A DNA stretch of 64,000 nt from Membranipora membranacea (lineage: Eukaryota; Bryozoa; Gymnolaemata; Cheilostomatida; Membraniporidae): assembly GCA_914767715.1 (NCBI GenBank), contig OU612069.1, positions 8,122,001-8,186,000 of the forward strand, given 5' to 3'. A model generated the notes under the pieces. That model worked only from the letters and a program-made list of their open reading frames with translations. It had not been told where the DNA came from and did no database searches. A program made the position numbers and the translations under genes. Of the stretch, positions 23,064 through 36,078 are shown piece by piece. The stretch's first letter is position 1, and each line of letters opens with the position of its first letter.

Positions 23064-26000
23064 CTACCTCAAAAGGAGAAGCAACTCCTGCTCGTCTCAA
23101 ATCTGAAATCCGTTTTGTTTTGCGGGTCTCCCTTCTCCGTCAGCACCAACTTTAACGACGCCCACTTTCGCACTAAAAAAACATGCCATACGGCAGCAGT
23201 AAAAAATTCAAAGTCTATCACAATCATATGAAACTCTGACCAGTTCAAGCCCTCAAACACCTTATTCAAAATCCAGAATATGGAGATTCTCAGATAGCCT
23301 GGCTGCTAATTAAGCTGACTTGAAATTTACAAAAATATACCAAGGGAGGGTATCACGCTTTTTTTTCGCTCGGATCAAAAAATAGATTTCGTTCCAACCT
23401 ACCTCAAAAGGAGAAGCAACTCCTGCTCGTCTCAAATCTGAAATCCGTTTTGATTTGCGGGTCTCCCTTCTCCGTCAGCACCAACTTTAACAACGCCCAC
23501 TTTCGCACTAAAAAAACATGCCAAACGGCAGCAGTAAAAAATTCAAAGTCTATCACAATCATATGAAACTCTGACCAGTTCGAGCCCTCAAACACCTTAT
23601 TCAAAATCCAGAATATGGAGATTCTCAGATAACCTGGCTGCTAATTAAGCTGACTTGAAATTTACAAAAACATACCAAGGGAGGGTATCACGCTTTTTTT
23701 TCGTTCGGATCAAAAAATAGATTTCGTTCCAACCTACCTCAAAAGGAGAAGCAATCCTGCTCGTCTCAAATCTGAAATCCGTTTTGTTTTGCGGGTCTCC
23801 CTTCTCCGTCAGCACCAACTTTAACGACGCCCACTTTCGCACTAAAAAAACATGCCATACGGCAGCAGTAAAAAATTCAAAGTCTATCACAATCATATGA
23901 AACTCTTACCAGTTTAAGCCCTCAAACACCTTATTCAAAATCCAGAATATGGAGATTCTCAGATAACCTGGCTGCTAATTAAGCTGACTTGAAATTTACA
24001 AAAACATACCAAGGGAGGGTATCACGCTTTTTTTTCGCTCGGATAGAAAAATAGATTTCGTTCCAACCTACCTCAAAAGGAGAAGCAACTCCTGCTCGTC
24101 TCAAATCTGAAATCCGTTTTGTTTTGCGGGTCTCCCTTCTCCGTCAGCACCAACTCTAACGACGCCCACTTTCGCACTAAAAAAACATGCCATACGGCAG
24201 CAGTAAAAAATTCAAAGTCTATCACAATCATTTGAAACTCTGACCAGTTCAAGCCCTCAAACACCTTATTCAAAATCCAGAATATGGAGAATCTCAGATA
24301 ACCTGGCTGCTAATTAAGCTGACTTGAAATTTACAAAACATACCAAGGGAGGGTATCACGCTTTTTTTTCGCTCGGATCAAAAAATAGATTTCGTTCCAA
24401 CCTACCTCAAAAGGAGAAGCAACTCCTGCGCGTCTCAAATCTGAAATCCGTTTTGTTTTGCGGGTCTCCCTTCTCCGTCAGCACCAACTTTCACGACGCC
24501 CACTTTCGCACTAAGAAAACATGCCAAACGGCAGCAGTAAAAAATTCAAAGTCTATCACAATGAAACTCTGACCAGTTCAAGCCCTCAAACACCTCATTC
24601 AAAATCCAGAATATGGAGATTCTCAGATAACCTGGCTGCTAATTAAGCTGACTTGAAATTTACAAAAATATACCAAGGGAGGGTATCACGCTTTTTTTTC
24701 GCTCGGATCAAAAAATAGATTTCGTTCCAACCTACCTCAAAAGGAGAAGCAACTCCTGCTAGTCTCAAATCTGAAATCCGTTTTGTTTTGAGGGTCTCCC
24801 TTCTCCGTCAGCACCAACTTTAACGACGCCCACTTTCGCACTAAAAAAACATGCCAAACGGCAGCAGTAAAAAATTCAAAGTCTATTACAATCATATGAA
24901 ACTCTGACCAGTTCAAGCCCTCAAACACCTTATTCAAAATCCAGAATATGGAGATTCTCAGATAACCTGGCTGCTAATTAAGCTGACTTGAAATTTACAA
25001 AAACATACCAAGGGAGGGTATCATGCTTTTTTTTCGCTCGGATCAAAATATAGATTTCGTTCCAACCTACCTCAAAAGGAGAATCAACTCCTGCTCATCT
25101 CAAATCTGAAATCCGTTTTGTTTTGCGGGTCTCCCTTCTCCGTCAGCACCAACTTTAACGACGCCCACTTTCGCACTAAAAAAACATGCCAAACGGCAGC
25201 AGTAAAAAATTCAAAGTCTATCACAATCATATGAAACTCTGACAAGTTCAAGCCCTCAAACACCTTATTCAAAATCCAGAATATGGAGATTCTCAGATAA
25301 CCTGGCTGCTAATTAAGCTGACTTGAAATTTACAAAAATATACCAAGGGAGGGTATCACGCTTTTTTTTCGCTCGGATCAAAAAATAGATTTCGTTCCAA
25401 CCTACCTCAAAAGGAGAAGCAACTGCTGCTCGTCTCAAATCTGAAATCCGTTTTGTTTTGCGGGTCTCCCTTCTCCGTCAGCACCAACTTTAACGACGCC
25501 CACTTTCGCACTAAAAAAACATGCCATACGGCAGCAGTAAAAAATTCAAAGTCTATCGCAATCATATGAAACTCTGACCAGTTCATGCCCTCAAACACCT
25601 TATTCAAAATCCAGAATATGGAGATTCTCAGATAACCTGGCTGCTAATTAAGCTGACTTGAAATTTACAAAACATACCAAGGGAGGGTATCACGCTTTTT
25701 TTTGCTCGGATCAAAAAATAGATTTCGTTCCAACCTACCTCAAAAGGAGAAGCAACTCCTGCTCGTCTCAAATCTGAAATCCGTTTTGTTTTGCGGATCT
25801 CCCTTCTCCGTCAGCACCAACTTTAACGACGCCCACTTTCGCACTAAAAAAACATGCCCAACGGCAGCAGTAAAAAATTCAAAGTCTATCACAATCATAT
25901 GAAACTCTGACCAGTTCAAGCCCTCAAACACCTTATTCGAAATCCAGAATATGGAGATTCTCAGATAACCTGGCTGCTAATTAAGCTGACTTGAAATTTA

Positions 26001-27738
26001 CAAAAATATACCAAGGGAGGGTATCACGCTTTTTTTTCGCTCGGATCAAAAAATAGATTTCGTTCCAACCTACCTCAAAAGGAGAAGCAACTCCTGCCCG
26101 TCTCAAATCTGAAATCCGTTTTGTTTTGCGGGTCTCCCTTCTCCGTCAGCACAAACTTTACTGACGCCCACTTTCGCACTAAAAAAACATGCCAAACGGC
26201 AGCAGTAAAAAATTCAAAGTCTATCACAATCATATGAAACTCTGACCAGTTCAAGCCCTCAAACACCTTATTAAAAATCCAGAATATGGAGGTTCTCAGA
26301 TAACCTGGCTGCTAATTAAGCTGACTTGAAATTTACAAAAACATACCAAGGGAGGGTATCACGTTTTTTTTTTCACTCGGATCAAAAAATAGATTTCGTT
26401 CCAACCTACCTCAAAAGGAGAAGCAACTCCTGCTCGTCTCAAATCTAAAATCCGTTTTGTTTTGCGGGTCTCCCTTCTCCATCAGCACCAACTTTAATGA
26501 CGCCCACTTTCGCACTAAAAAAACATGCCAAACGGCAGCAGTAAAAAATTCAAAGTCTATCACAATCATATGAAACTCTGACCAGTTCAAGCCCTCAAAC
26601 ACGTTATTCAAAATCCAGAATATGGAGATTCTCAGATAACCTGGCTGCTAATTAAGCTGACTTGAAATTTACAAAAATAAACCAAGGGAGGGTATCACGC
26701 TTTTTTTTCGCTCGGATCAAAAAATAGATTTCGTTCCAACCTACCTCAAAAAGAGAAGCAACTCCTGCTCGTCTCAAATCTGAAATCCGTTTTGTTTTGC
26801 GGGTCTCCCTTCTTCGTCAGCACCAACTTTAACGACGCCCACCTTCGCACTAAAAAAACATGCCAAACGACAGCAGTATAAAATTCAAAGTCTATCACAA
26901 TCATATGAAACTCTGACCAGTTCAAGCCCTCAAACACCTTATTCAAAATCCAGAATATGGAGATTCTCAGATAACCTGGCTGCTAATTAAGCTGACTTGA
27001 AATTTACAAAAATATACCAAGGGAGGGTATCACGCTTTTTTTTCGCTCGGATCAGAAAATAGATTTCGTTCCAACCTACCTCAAAAGGAGAAGCAACTCC
27101 TGCTCTCTCAAATCTGAAATCCGTTTTGTTTTGCGGGTCTCCCTTCTCCGTCAGCACCAACTTTAACGACGCCCACTTTCGCACTAAAAAAACATGCCAA
27201 ACGGCAGCCGTAAAAAATTCAAAGTCTATCACAATCATATGAAACTCTGACCAGTTCAAGCCCTCAAACACCTCATTCAAAATCCAGAATATGGAGATTC
27301 TCAGATAACCTGGCTGCTAATTAAGCTGACTTGAAATTTACAAAAACATACCAAGGGAGGGTATCATGTTTTTTTTCGCTCGGATCAAAAAATAGATTTC
27401 GTTCCAACCTACCTCAAAAGGAGAAGCAACTCCTGCTCATCTCAAATCTGAAATCCGTTTTGTTTTGCGGGTCTCCCTTCTCCGTCAGCACCAACTTTAA
27501 CGACGCCCACTTTCGCACTAAGAAAACATGCCAAACGGCAGCAGTAAAAAATTCAAAGTCTATCACAATGAAACTCTGACCAGTTCAAGCCCTCAAACAC
27601 CTCATTCAAAATCCAGAATATGGAGATTCTCAGATAACCTGGCTGCTAATTAAGCTGACTTGAAATTTACAAAAATATACCAAGGGAGGGTATCACGCTT
27701 TTTTTTCGCTCGGATCATAAAATAGATTTCGTTCCAAC
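23064..27738. repeat. Second-register unit, copy 2: 14 monomers before rearrangement
   Basis: Monomer starts are 23064 w, 23399, 23734 v (334 bp, one C lost near 23755), 24068, 24402, 24732 a, 25067 b, 25402 c, 25735 d, 26070 e (336 bp, extra T in the T tract), 26406 f, 26741 g, 27076 h (333 bp) and 27409 i. It follows 17383-20586 at 5680-5681 bp. Here e and f are both present as separate monomers, where copy 1 has a single e/f hybrid. From g on, the shift is therefore one monomer larger (6016 bp). The match ends at the a/b hybrid at 27739. Confidence 0.87.
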
Positions 27739-28073
27739 CTACCTCAAAAGGAGAAGCAACTCCTGCTAGTCTCAAATCTGAAATCCGTTTTGTTTTGAGG
27801 GTCTCCCTTCTCCGTCAGCACCAACTTTAACGACGCCCACTTTCGCACTAAAAAAACATGCCAAACGGCAGCAGTAAAAAATTCAAAGTCTATCACAATC
27901 ATATGAAACTCTGACAAGTTCAAGCCCTCAAACACCTTATTCAAAATCCAGAATATGGAGATTCTCAGATAACCTGGCTGCTAATTAAGCTGACTTGAAA
28001 TTTACAAAAATATACCAAGGGAGGGTATCACGCTTTTTTTTCGCTCGGATCAAAAAATAGATTTCGTTCCAAC
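27739..28073. other. a/b hybrid monomer (deletion product)
   Basis: It starts as a (GCTAGTC, GAGGGTC) and ends as b (TATCAC, GACAAG), and sits between i and c. The switch lies between about 27799 and 27894. An exchange between neighbouring a and b monomers, one step out of register, would leave exactly this single fused copy. Confidence 0.83.
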
Positions 28074-29406
28074 CTACCTCAAAAGGAGAAGCAACTGCTG
28101 CTCGTCTCAAATCTGAAATCCGTTTTGTTTTGCGGGTCTCCCTTCTCCGTCAGCACCAACTTTAACGACGCCCACTTTCGCACTAAAAAAACATGCCATA
28201 CGGCAGCAGTAAAAAATTCAAAGTCTATCGCAATCATATGAAACTCTGACCAGTTCATGCCCTCAAACACCTTATTCAAAATCCAGAATATGGAGATTCT
28301 CAGATAACCTGGCTGCTAATTAAGCTGACTTGAAATTTACAAAACATACCAAGGGAGGGTATCACGCTTTTTTTTGCTCGGATCAAAAAATAGATTTCGT
28401 TCCAACCTACCTCAAAAGGAGAAGCAACTCCTGCTCGTCTCAAATCTGAAATCCGTTTTGTTTTGCGGATCTCCCTTCTCCGTCAGCACCAACTTTAACG
28501 ACGCCCACTTTCGCACTAAAAAAACATGCCCAACGGCAGCAGTAAAAAATTCAAAGTCTATCACAATCATATGAAACTCTGACCAGTTCAAGCCCTCAAA
28601 CACCTTATTCGAAATCCAGAATATGGAGATTCTCAGATAACCTGGCTGCTAATTAAGCTGACTTGAAATTTACAAAAATATACCAAGGGAGGGTATCACG
28701 CTTTTTTTTCGCTCGGATCAAAAAATAGATTTCGTTCCAACCTACCTCAAAAGGAGAAGCAACTCCTGCCCGTCTCAAATCTGAAATCCGTTTTGTTTTG
28801 CGGGTCTCCCTTCTCCGTCAGCACAAACTTTAGTGACGCCCACTTTCGCACTAAAAAAACATGCCAAACGGCAGCAGTAAAAAATTCAAAGTCTATCACA
28901 ATCATATGAAACTCTGACCAGTTCAAGCCCTCAAACACCTTATTAAAAATCCAGAATATGGAGGTTCTCAGATAACCTGGCTGCTAATTAAGCTGACTTG
29001 AAATTTACAAAAACATACCAAGGGAGGGTATCATGCTTTTTTTTCGCTCGGATCAAAAAATAGATTTCGTTCCAACCTACCTCAAAAGGAGAAGCAACTC
29101 CTGCTCATCTCAAATCTGAAATCCGTTTTGTTTTGCGGGTCTCCCTTCTCCGTCAGCACCAACTTTAACGACGCCCACTTTCGCACTAAGAAAACATGCC
29201 AAACGGCAGCAGTAAAAAATTCAAAGTCTATCACAATGAAACTCTGACCAGTTCAAGCCCTCAAACACCTCATTCAAAATCCAGAATATGGAGATTCTCA
29301 GATAACCTGGCTGCTAATTAAGCTGACTTGAAATTTACAAAAATATACCAAGGGAGGGTATCACGCTTTTTTTTCGCTCGGATCAAAAAATAGATTTCGT
29401 TCCAAC

Positions 29407-29736
29407 CTACCTCAAAAGGAGAAGCAACTCCTGCTAGTCTCAAATCTGAAATCCGTTTTGTTTTGAGGGTCTCCCTTCTCCGTCAGCACCAACTTTAACG
29501 ACGCCCACTTTCGCACTAAAAAAACATGCCAAACGGCAGCAGTAAAAAATTCAAAGTCTATCACAATGAAACTCTGACCAGTTCAAGCCCTCAAACACCT
29601 CATTCAAAATCCAGAATATGGAGATTCTCAGATAACCTGGCTGCTAATTAAGCTGACTTGAAATTTACAAAAATATACCAAGGGAGGGTATCACGCTTTT
29701 TTTTCGCTCGGATCATAAAATAGATTTCGTTCCAAC
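29407..29736. other. a/i hybrid monomer (duplication product)
   Basis: It starts as a (GCTAGTC, GAGGGTC) and continues as i (5-bp deletion, CACCTCATTC, ATCATAAAATAG tail). It lies between a complete i at 29077 and a complete a at 29737. The switch is between about 29467 and 29562. The order i, a/i, a is what an unequal exchange adding one monomer would produce. Confidence 0.83.
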
Positions 29737-32700
29737 CTACCTCAAAAGGAGAAGCAACTCCTGCTAGTCTCAAATCTGAAATCCGTTTTGTTTTGAGGGT
29801 CTCCCTTCTCCGTCAGCACCAACTTTAACGACGCCCACTTTCGCACTAAAAAAACATGCCAAACGGCAGCAGTAAAAAATTCAAAGTCTATTACAATCAT
29901 ATGAAACTCTGACCAGTTCAAGCCCTCAAACACCTTATTCAAAATCCAGAATATGGAGATTCTCAGATAACCTGGCTGCTAATTAAGCTGACTTGAAATT
30001 TACAAAAACATACCAAGGGAGGGTATCATGCTTTTTTTTCGCTCGGATCAAAAAATAGATTTCGTTCCAACCTACCTCAAAAGGAGAATCAACTCCTGCT
30101 CATCTCAAATCTGAAATCCGTTTTGTTTTGCGGGTCTCCCTTCTCCGTCAGCACCAACTTTAACGACGCCCACTTTCGCACTAAAAAAACATGCCAAACG
30201 GCAGCAGTAAAAAATTCAAAGTCTATCACAATCATATGAAACTCTGACAAGTTCAAGCCCTCAAACACCTTATTCAAAATCCAGAATATGGAGATTCTCA
30301 GATAACCTGGCTGCTAATTAAGCTGACTTGAAATTTACAAAAATATACCAAGGGAGGGTATCACGCTTTTTTTTCGCTCGGATCAAAAAATAGATTTCGT
30401 TCCAACCTACCTCAAAAGGAGAAGCAACTGCTGCTCGTCTCAAATCTGAAATCCGTTTTGTTTTGCGGGTCTCCCTTCTCCGTCAGCACCAACTTTAACG
30501 ACGCCCACTTTCGCACTAAAAAAACATGCCATACGGCAGCAGTAAAAAATTCAAAGTCTATCGCAATCATATGAAACTCTGACCAGTTCAAGCCCTCAAA
30601 CACCTTATTCAAAATCCAGAATATGGAGATTCTCAGATAACCTGGCTGCTAATTAAGCTGACTTGAAATTTACAAAACATACCAAGGGAGGGTATCACGC
30701 TTTTTTTTGCTCGGATCAAAAAATAGATTTCGTTCCAACCTACCTCAAAAGGAGAAGCAACTCCTGCTCGTCTCAAATCTGAAATCCGTTTTGTTTTGCG
30801 GATCTCCCTTCTCCGTCAGCACCAACTTTAACGACGCCCACTTTCGCACTAAAAAAACATGCCCAACGGCAGCAGTAAAAAATTCAAAGTCTATCACAAT
30901 CATATGAAACTCTGACCAGTTCAAGCCCTCAAACACCTTATTCGAAATCCAGAATATGGAGATTCTCAGATAACCTGGCTGCTAATTAAGCTGACTTGAA
31001 ATTTACAAAAATATACCAAGGGAGGGTATCACGCTTTTTTTTCGCTCGGATCAAAAAATAGATTTCGTTCCAACCTACCTCAAAAGGAGAAGCAACTCCT
31101 GCCCGTCTCAAATCTGAAATCCGTTTTGTTTTGCGGGTCTCCCTTCTCCGTCAGCACAAACTTTAGTGACGCCCACTTTCGCACTAAAAAAACATGCCAA
31201 ACGGCAGCAGTAAAAAATTCAAAGTCTATCACAATCATATGAAACTCTGACCAGTTCAAGCCCTCAAACACCTTATTAAAAATCCAGAATATGGAGGTTC
31301 TCAGATAACCTGGCTGCTAATTAAGCTGACTTGAAATTTACAGAAACATACCAAGGGAGGGTATCATGCTTTTTTTTCGCTCGGATCAAAAAATAGATTT
31401 CGTTCCAACCTACCTCAAAAGGAGAAGCAACTCCTGCTCGTCTCAAATCTGAAATCCGTTTTGTTTTGCGGGTCTCCCTTCTCCGTCAGCACCAACTTTA
31501 ACGACGCCCACTTTCGCACTAAGAAAACATGCCAAACGGCAGCAGTAAAAAATTCAAAGTCTATCACAATGAAACTCTGACCAGTTCAAGCCCTCAAACA
31601 CCTCATTCAAAATCCAGAATATGGAGATTCTCAGATAACCTGGCTGCTAATTAAGCTGACTTGAAATTTACAAAAATATACCAAGGGAGGGTATCACGCT
31701 TTTTTTTCGCTCGGATCAAAAAATAGATTTCGTTCCAACCTACCTCAAAAGGAGAAGCAACTCCTGCTAGTCTCAAATCTGAAATCCGTTTTGTTTTGAG
31801 GGTCTCCCTTCTCCGTCAGCACCAACTTTAACGACGCCCACTTTCGCACTAAAAAAACATGCCAAACGGCAGCAGTAAAAAATTCAAAGTCTATTACAAT
31901 CATATGAAACTCTGACCAGTTCAAGCCCTCAAACACCTTATTCAAAATCCAGAATATGGAGATTCTCAGATAACCTGGCTGCTAATTAAGCTGACTTGAA
32001 ATTTACAAAAACATACCAAGGGAGGGTATCATGCTTTTTTTTCGCTCGGATCAAAAAATAGATTTCGTTCCAACCTACCTCAAAAGGAGAATCAACTCCT
32101 GCTCTTCTCAAATCTGAAATCCGTTTTGTTTTGCGGGTCTCCCTTCTCCGTCAGCACCAACTTTAACGACGCCCACTTTCGCACTAAAAAAACATGCCAA
32201 ACGGCAGCAGTAAAAAATTCAAAGTCTATCACAATCATATGAAACTCTGACAAGTTCAAGCCCTCAAACACCTTATTCAAAATCCAGAATATGGAGATTC
32301 TCAGATAACCTGGCTGCTAATTAAGCTGACTTGAAATTTACAAAAATATACCAAGGGAGGGTATCACGCTTTTTTTTCGCTCGGATCAAAAAATAGATTT
32401 CGTTCCAACCTACCTCAAAAGGAGAAGCAACTGCTGCTCGTCTCAAATCTGAAATCCGTTTTGTTTTGCGGGTCTCCCTTCTCCGTCAGCACCAACTTTA
32501 ACGACGCCCACTTTCGCACTAAAAAAACATGCCATACGGCAGCAGTAAAAAATTCAAAGTCTATCGCAATCATATGAAACTCTGACCAGTTCATGCCCTC
32601 AAACACCTTATTCAAAATCCAGAATATGGAGATTCTCAGATAACCTGGCTGCTAATTAAGCTGACTTGAAATTTACAAAACATACCAAGGGAGGGTATCA

Positions 32701-32742
32701 CGCTTTTTTTTGCTCGGATCAAAAAATAGATTTCGTTCCAAC

Positions 32743-33072
32743 CTACCTCAAAAGGAGAAGCAACTCCTGCTCATCTCAAATCTGAAATCCGTTTTGTTTT
32801 GCGGGTCTCCCTTCTCCGTCAGCACCAACTTTAACGACGCCCACTTTCGCACTAAGAAAACATGCCAAACGGCAGCAGTAAAAAATTCAAAGTCTATCAC
32901 AATGAAACTCTGACCAGTTCAAGCCCTCAAACACCTTATTCGAAATCCAGAATATGGAGATTCTCAGATAACCTGGCTGCTAATTAAGCTGACTTGAAAT
33001 TTACAAAAATATACCAAGGGAGGGTATCACGCTTTTTTTTCGCTCGGATCAAAAAATAGATTTCGTTCCAAC
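32743..33072. other. i/d mosaic monomer
   Basis: It starts as i (GCTCATC, ACTAAG, 5-bp deletion) and ends with the d marker TTCGAAATCC. It follows c, where d is expected, but leads into g, skipping e and f. The switch is between about 32903 and 32942. Confidence 0.8.
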
Positions 33073-34741
33073 CTACCTCAAAAAGAGAAGCAACTCCTGC
33101 TCGTCTCAAATCTGAAATCCGTTTTGTTTTGCGGGTCTCCCTTCTTCGTCAGCACCAACTTTAACGACGCCCACCTTCGCACTAAAAAAACATGCCAAAC
33201 GACAGCAGTATAAAATTCAAAGTCTATCACAATCATATGAAACTCTGACCAGTTCAAGCCCTCAAACACCTTATTCAAAATCCAGAATATGGAGATTCTC
33301 AGATAACCTGGCTGCTAATTAAGCTGACTTGAAATTTACAAAAATATACCAAGGGAGGGTATCACGCTTTTTTTTCGCTCGGATCAGAAAATAGATTTCG
33401 TTCCAACCTACCTCAAAAGGAGAAGCAACTCCTGCTCTCTCAAATCTGAAATCCGTTTTGTTTTGCGGGTCTCCCTTCTCCGTCAGCACCAACTTTAACG
33501 ACGCCCACTTTCGCACTAAAAAAACATGCCAAACGGCAGCCGTAAAAAATTCAAAGTCTATCACAATCATATGAAACTCTGACCAGTTCAAGCCCTCAAA
33601 CACCTTATTCAAAATCCAGAATATGGAGATTCTCAGATAACCTGGCTGCTAATTAAGCTGACTTGAAATTTACAAAAACATACCAAGGGAGGGTATCATG
33701 CTTTTTTTTCGCTCGGATCAAAAAATAGATTTCGTTCCAACCTACCTCAAAAGGAGAAGCAACTCCTGCTCATCTCAAATCTGAAATCCGTTTTGTTTTG
33801 CGGGTCTCCCTTCTCCGTCAGCACCAACTTTAACGACGCCCACTTTCGCACTAAGAAAACATGCCAAACGGCAGCAGTAAAAAATTCAAAGTCTATCACA
33901 ATGAAACTCTGACCAGTTCAAGCCCTCAAACACCTCATTCAAAATCCAGAATATGGAGATTCTCAGATAACCTGGCTGCTAATTAAGCTGACTTGAAATT
34001 TACAAAAATATACCAAGGGAGGGTATCACGCTTTTTTTTCGCTCGGATCATAAAATAGATTTCGTTCCAACCTACCTCAAAAGGAGAAGCAACTCCTGCT
34101 AGTCTCAAATCTGAAATCCGTTTTGTTTTGAGGGTCTCCCTTCTCCGTCAGCACCAACTTTAACGACGCCCACTTTCGCACTAAAAAAACATGCCAAACG
34201 GCATCAGTAAAAAATTCAAAGTCTATTACAATCATATGAAACTCTGACTAGTTCAAGCCCTCAAACACCTTATTCAAAATCCAGAATATGGAGATTCTCA
34301 GATAACCTGGCTGCTAATTAAGCTGACTTGAAATTTACAAAAACATACCAAGGGAGGGTATCATGCTTTTTTTTCGCTCGGATCAAAAAATAGATTTCGT
34401 TCCAACCTACCTCAAAAGGAGAATCAACTCCTGCTCATCTCAAATCTGAAATCCGTTTTGTTTTGCGGGTCTCCCTTCTCCGTCAGCACCAACTTTAACG
34501 ACGCCCACTTTCGCACTAAAAAAACATGCCAAACGGCAGCAGTAAAAAATTCAAAGTCTATCACAATCATATGAAACTCTGACAAGTTCAAGCCCTCAAA
34601 CACCTTATTCAAAATCCAGAATATGGAGATTCTCAGATAACCTGGCTGCTAATTAAGCTGACTTGAAATTTACAAAAATATACCAAGGGAGGGTATCACG
34701 CTTTTTTTTCGCTCGGATCAAAAAATAGATTTCGTTCCAAC

Positions 34742-36078
34742 CTACCTCAAAAGGAGAAGCAACTCCTGCTCGTCTCAAATCTGAAATCCGTTTTGTTTTG
34801 CGGGTCTCCCTTCTCCGTCAGCACCAACTTTAACGACGCCCACTTTCGCACTAAAAAAACATGCCATACGGCAGCAGTAAAAAATTCAAAGTCTATCGCA
34901 ATCATATGAAACTCTGACCAGTTCATGCCCTCAAACACCTTATTCAAAATCCAGAATATGGAGATTCTCAGATAACCTGGCTGCTAATTAAGCTGACTTG
35001 AAATTTACAAAACATACCAAGGGAGGGTATCACGCTTTTTTTTGCTCGGATCAAAAAATAGATTTCGTTCCAACCTACCTCAAAAGGAGAAGCAACTCCT
35101 GCTCGTCTCAAATCTGAAATCCGTTTTGTTTTGCGGATCTCCCTTCTCCGTCAGCACCAACTTTAGTGACGCCCACTTTCGCACTAAAAAAACATGCCAA
35201 ACGACAGCAGTAAAAAATTCAAAGTCTATCACAATCATATGAAACTCTGACCAGTTCAAGCCCTCAAACACCTTATTCAAAATCCAGAATATGGAGATTC
35301 TCAGATAACCTGGCTGCTAATTAAGCTGACTTGAAATTTACAAAAATATACCAAGGGAGGGTATCACGCTTTTTTTTCGCTCGGATCAAAAAATAGATTT
35401 CGTTCCAACCTACCTCAAAAGGAGAAGCAACTGCTGCTCGTCTCAAATCTGAAATCCGTTTTGTTTTGCGGATCTCCCTTCTCCGTCAGCACCAACTTTA
35501 ACGACGCCCACTTTCGCACTAAAAAAACATGCCCAACGGCAGCAGTAAAAAATTCAAAGTCTATCACAATCATATGAAACTCTGACAAGTTCAAGCCCTC
35601 AAACACCTTATTCAAAATCCAGAATATGGAGATTCTCAGATAACCTGGCTGCTAATTAAGCTGACTTGAAATTTACAAAAATATACCAAGGGAGGGTATC
35701 ACGCTTTTTTTTCGCTCGGATCAGAAAATAGATTTCGTTCCAACCTACCTCAAAAGGAGAAGCAACTCCTGCTCTCTCAAATCTGAAATCCGTTTTGTTT
35801 TGCGGGTCTCCTTTCTCCGTCAGCACCAACTTTAACGACGCCCACTTTCGCACTAAAAAAACATGCCAAACGGCAGCAGTAAAAAATTCAAAGTCTATCA
35901 CAATCATATGAAACTCTGACCAGTTCAAGCCCTCAAACACCTCATTCAAAATCCAGAATATGGAGATTCTCAGATAACCTGGCTGCTAATTAAGCTGACT
36001 TGAAATTTACAAAAACATACCAAGGGAGGGTATCATGGTTTTTTTTAGCTCGGATCAAAAAATAGATTTCGTTCCAAC
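34742..36078. repeat. Transition block: four recombinant-looking monomers
   Basis: Monomer starts are 34742, 35075, 35410 and 35745. The monomer at 34742 is c-like (TATCGC, TTCATGCC, both single-base losses) but has CTCCTG where c has CTGCTG. The one at 35075 joins a d-like start (GCGGATC) to AGTGACG and CGACAGC. The one at 35410 combines c-like CTGCTG, d-like GCGGATC and TGCCCAAC, and b-like GACAAG. The one at 35745 is h-like (334 bp) and ends in CATGG followed by a T tract and AGCTCGG, a tail seen nowhere else. These mixtures separate the shuffled cassettes from the clean duplication that follows. Confidence 0.82.

Larger units (their letters stand above)
27739..34741. repeat. Shuffled short cassettes with a 6-monomer (~2003 bp) HOR
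   Basis: Monomer starts are 27739 (a/b hybrid), 28074 c, 28407 d, 28742 (e with an h-like tail), 29077 i, 29407 (a/i hybrid), 29737 a, 30072 b, 30407 c, 30740 d, 31075 (same e/h junction), 31410 i, 31740 a, 32075 b, 32410 c, 32743 (i/d mosaic), 33073 g, 33408 h, 33742 i, 34072 a and 34407 b. The order a-b-c-d-e/h-i repeats at 29737 and 31740. The e/h junction skips f and g. It is recognised by GAGGTTC followed by CATGC, where intact e has CACGC and CACTCGG. This stretch has the highest density of recombinant monomers in the window. Confidence 0.85.
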
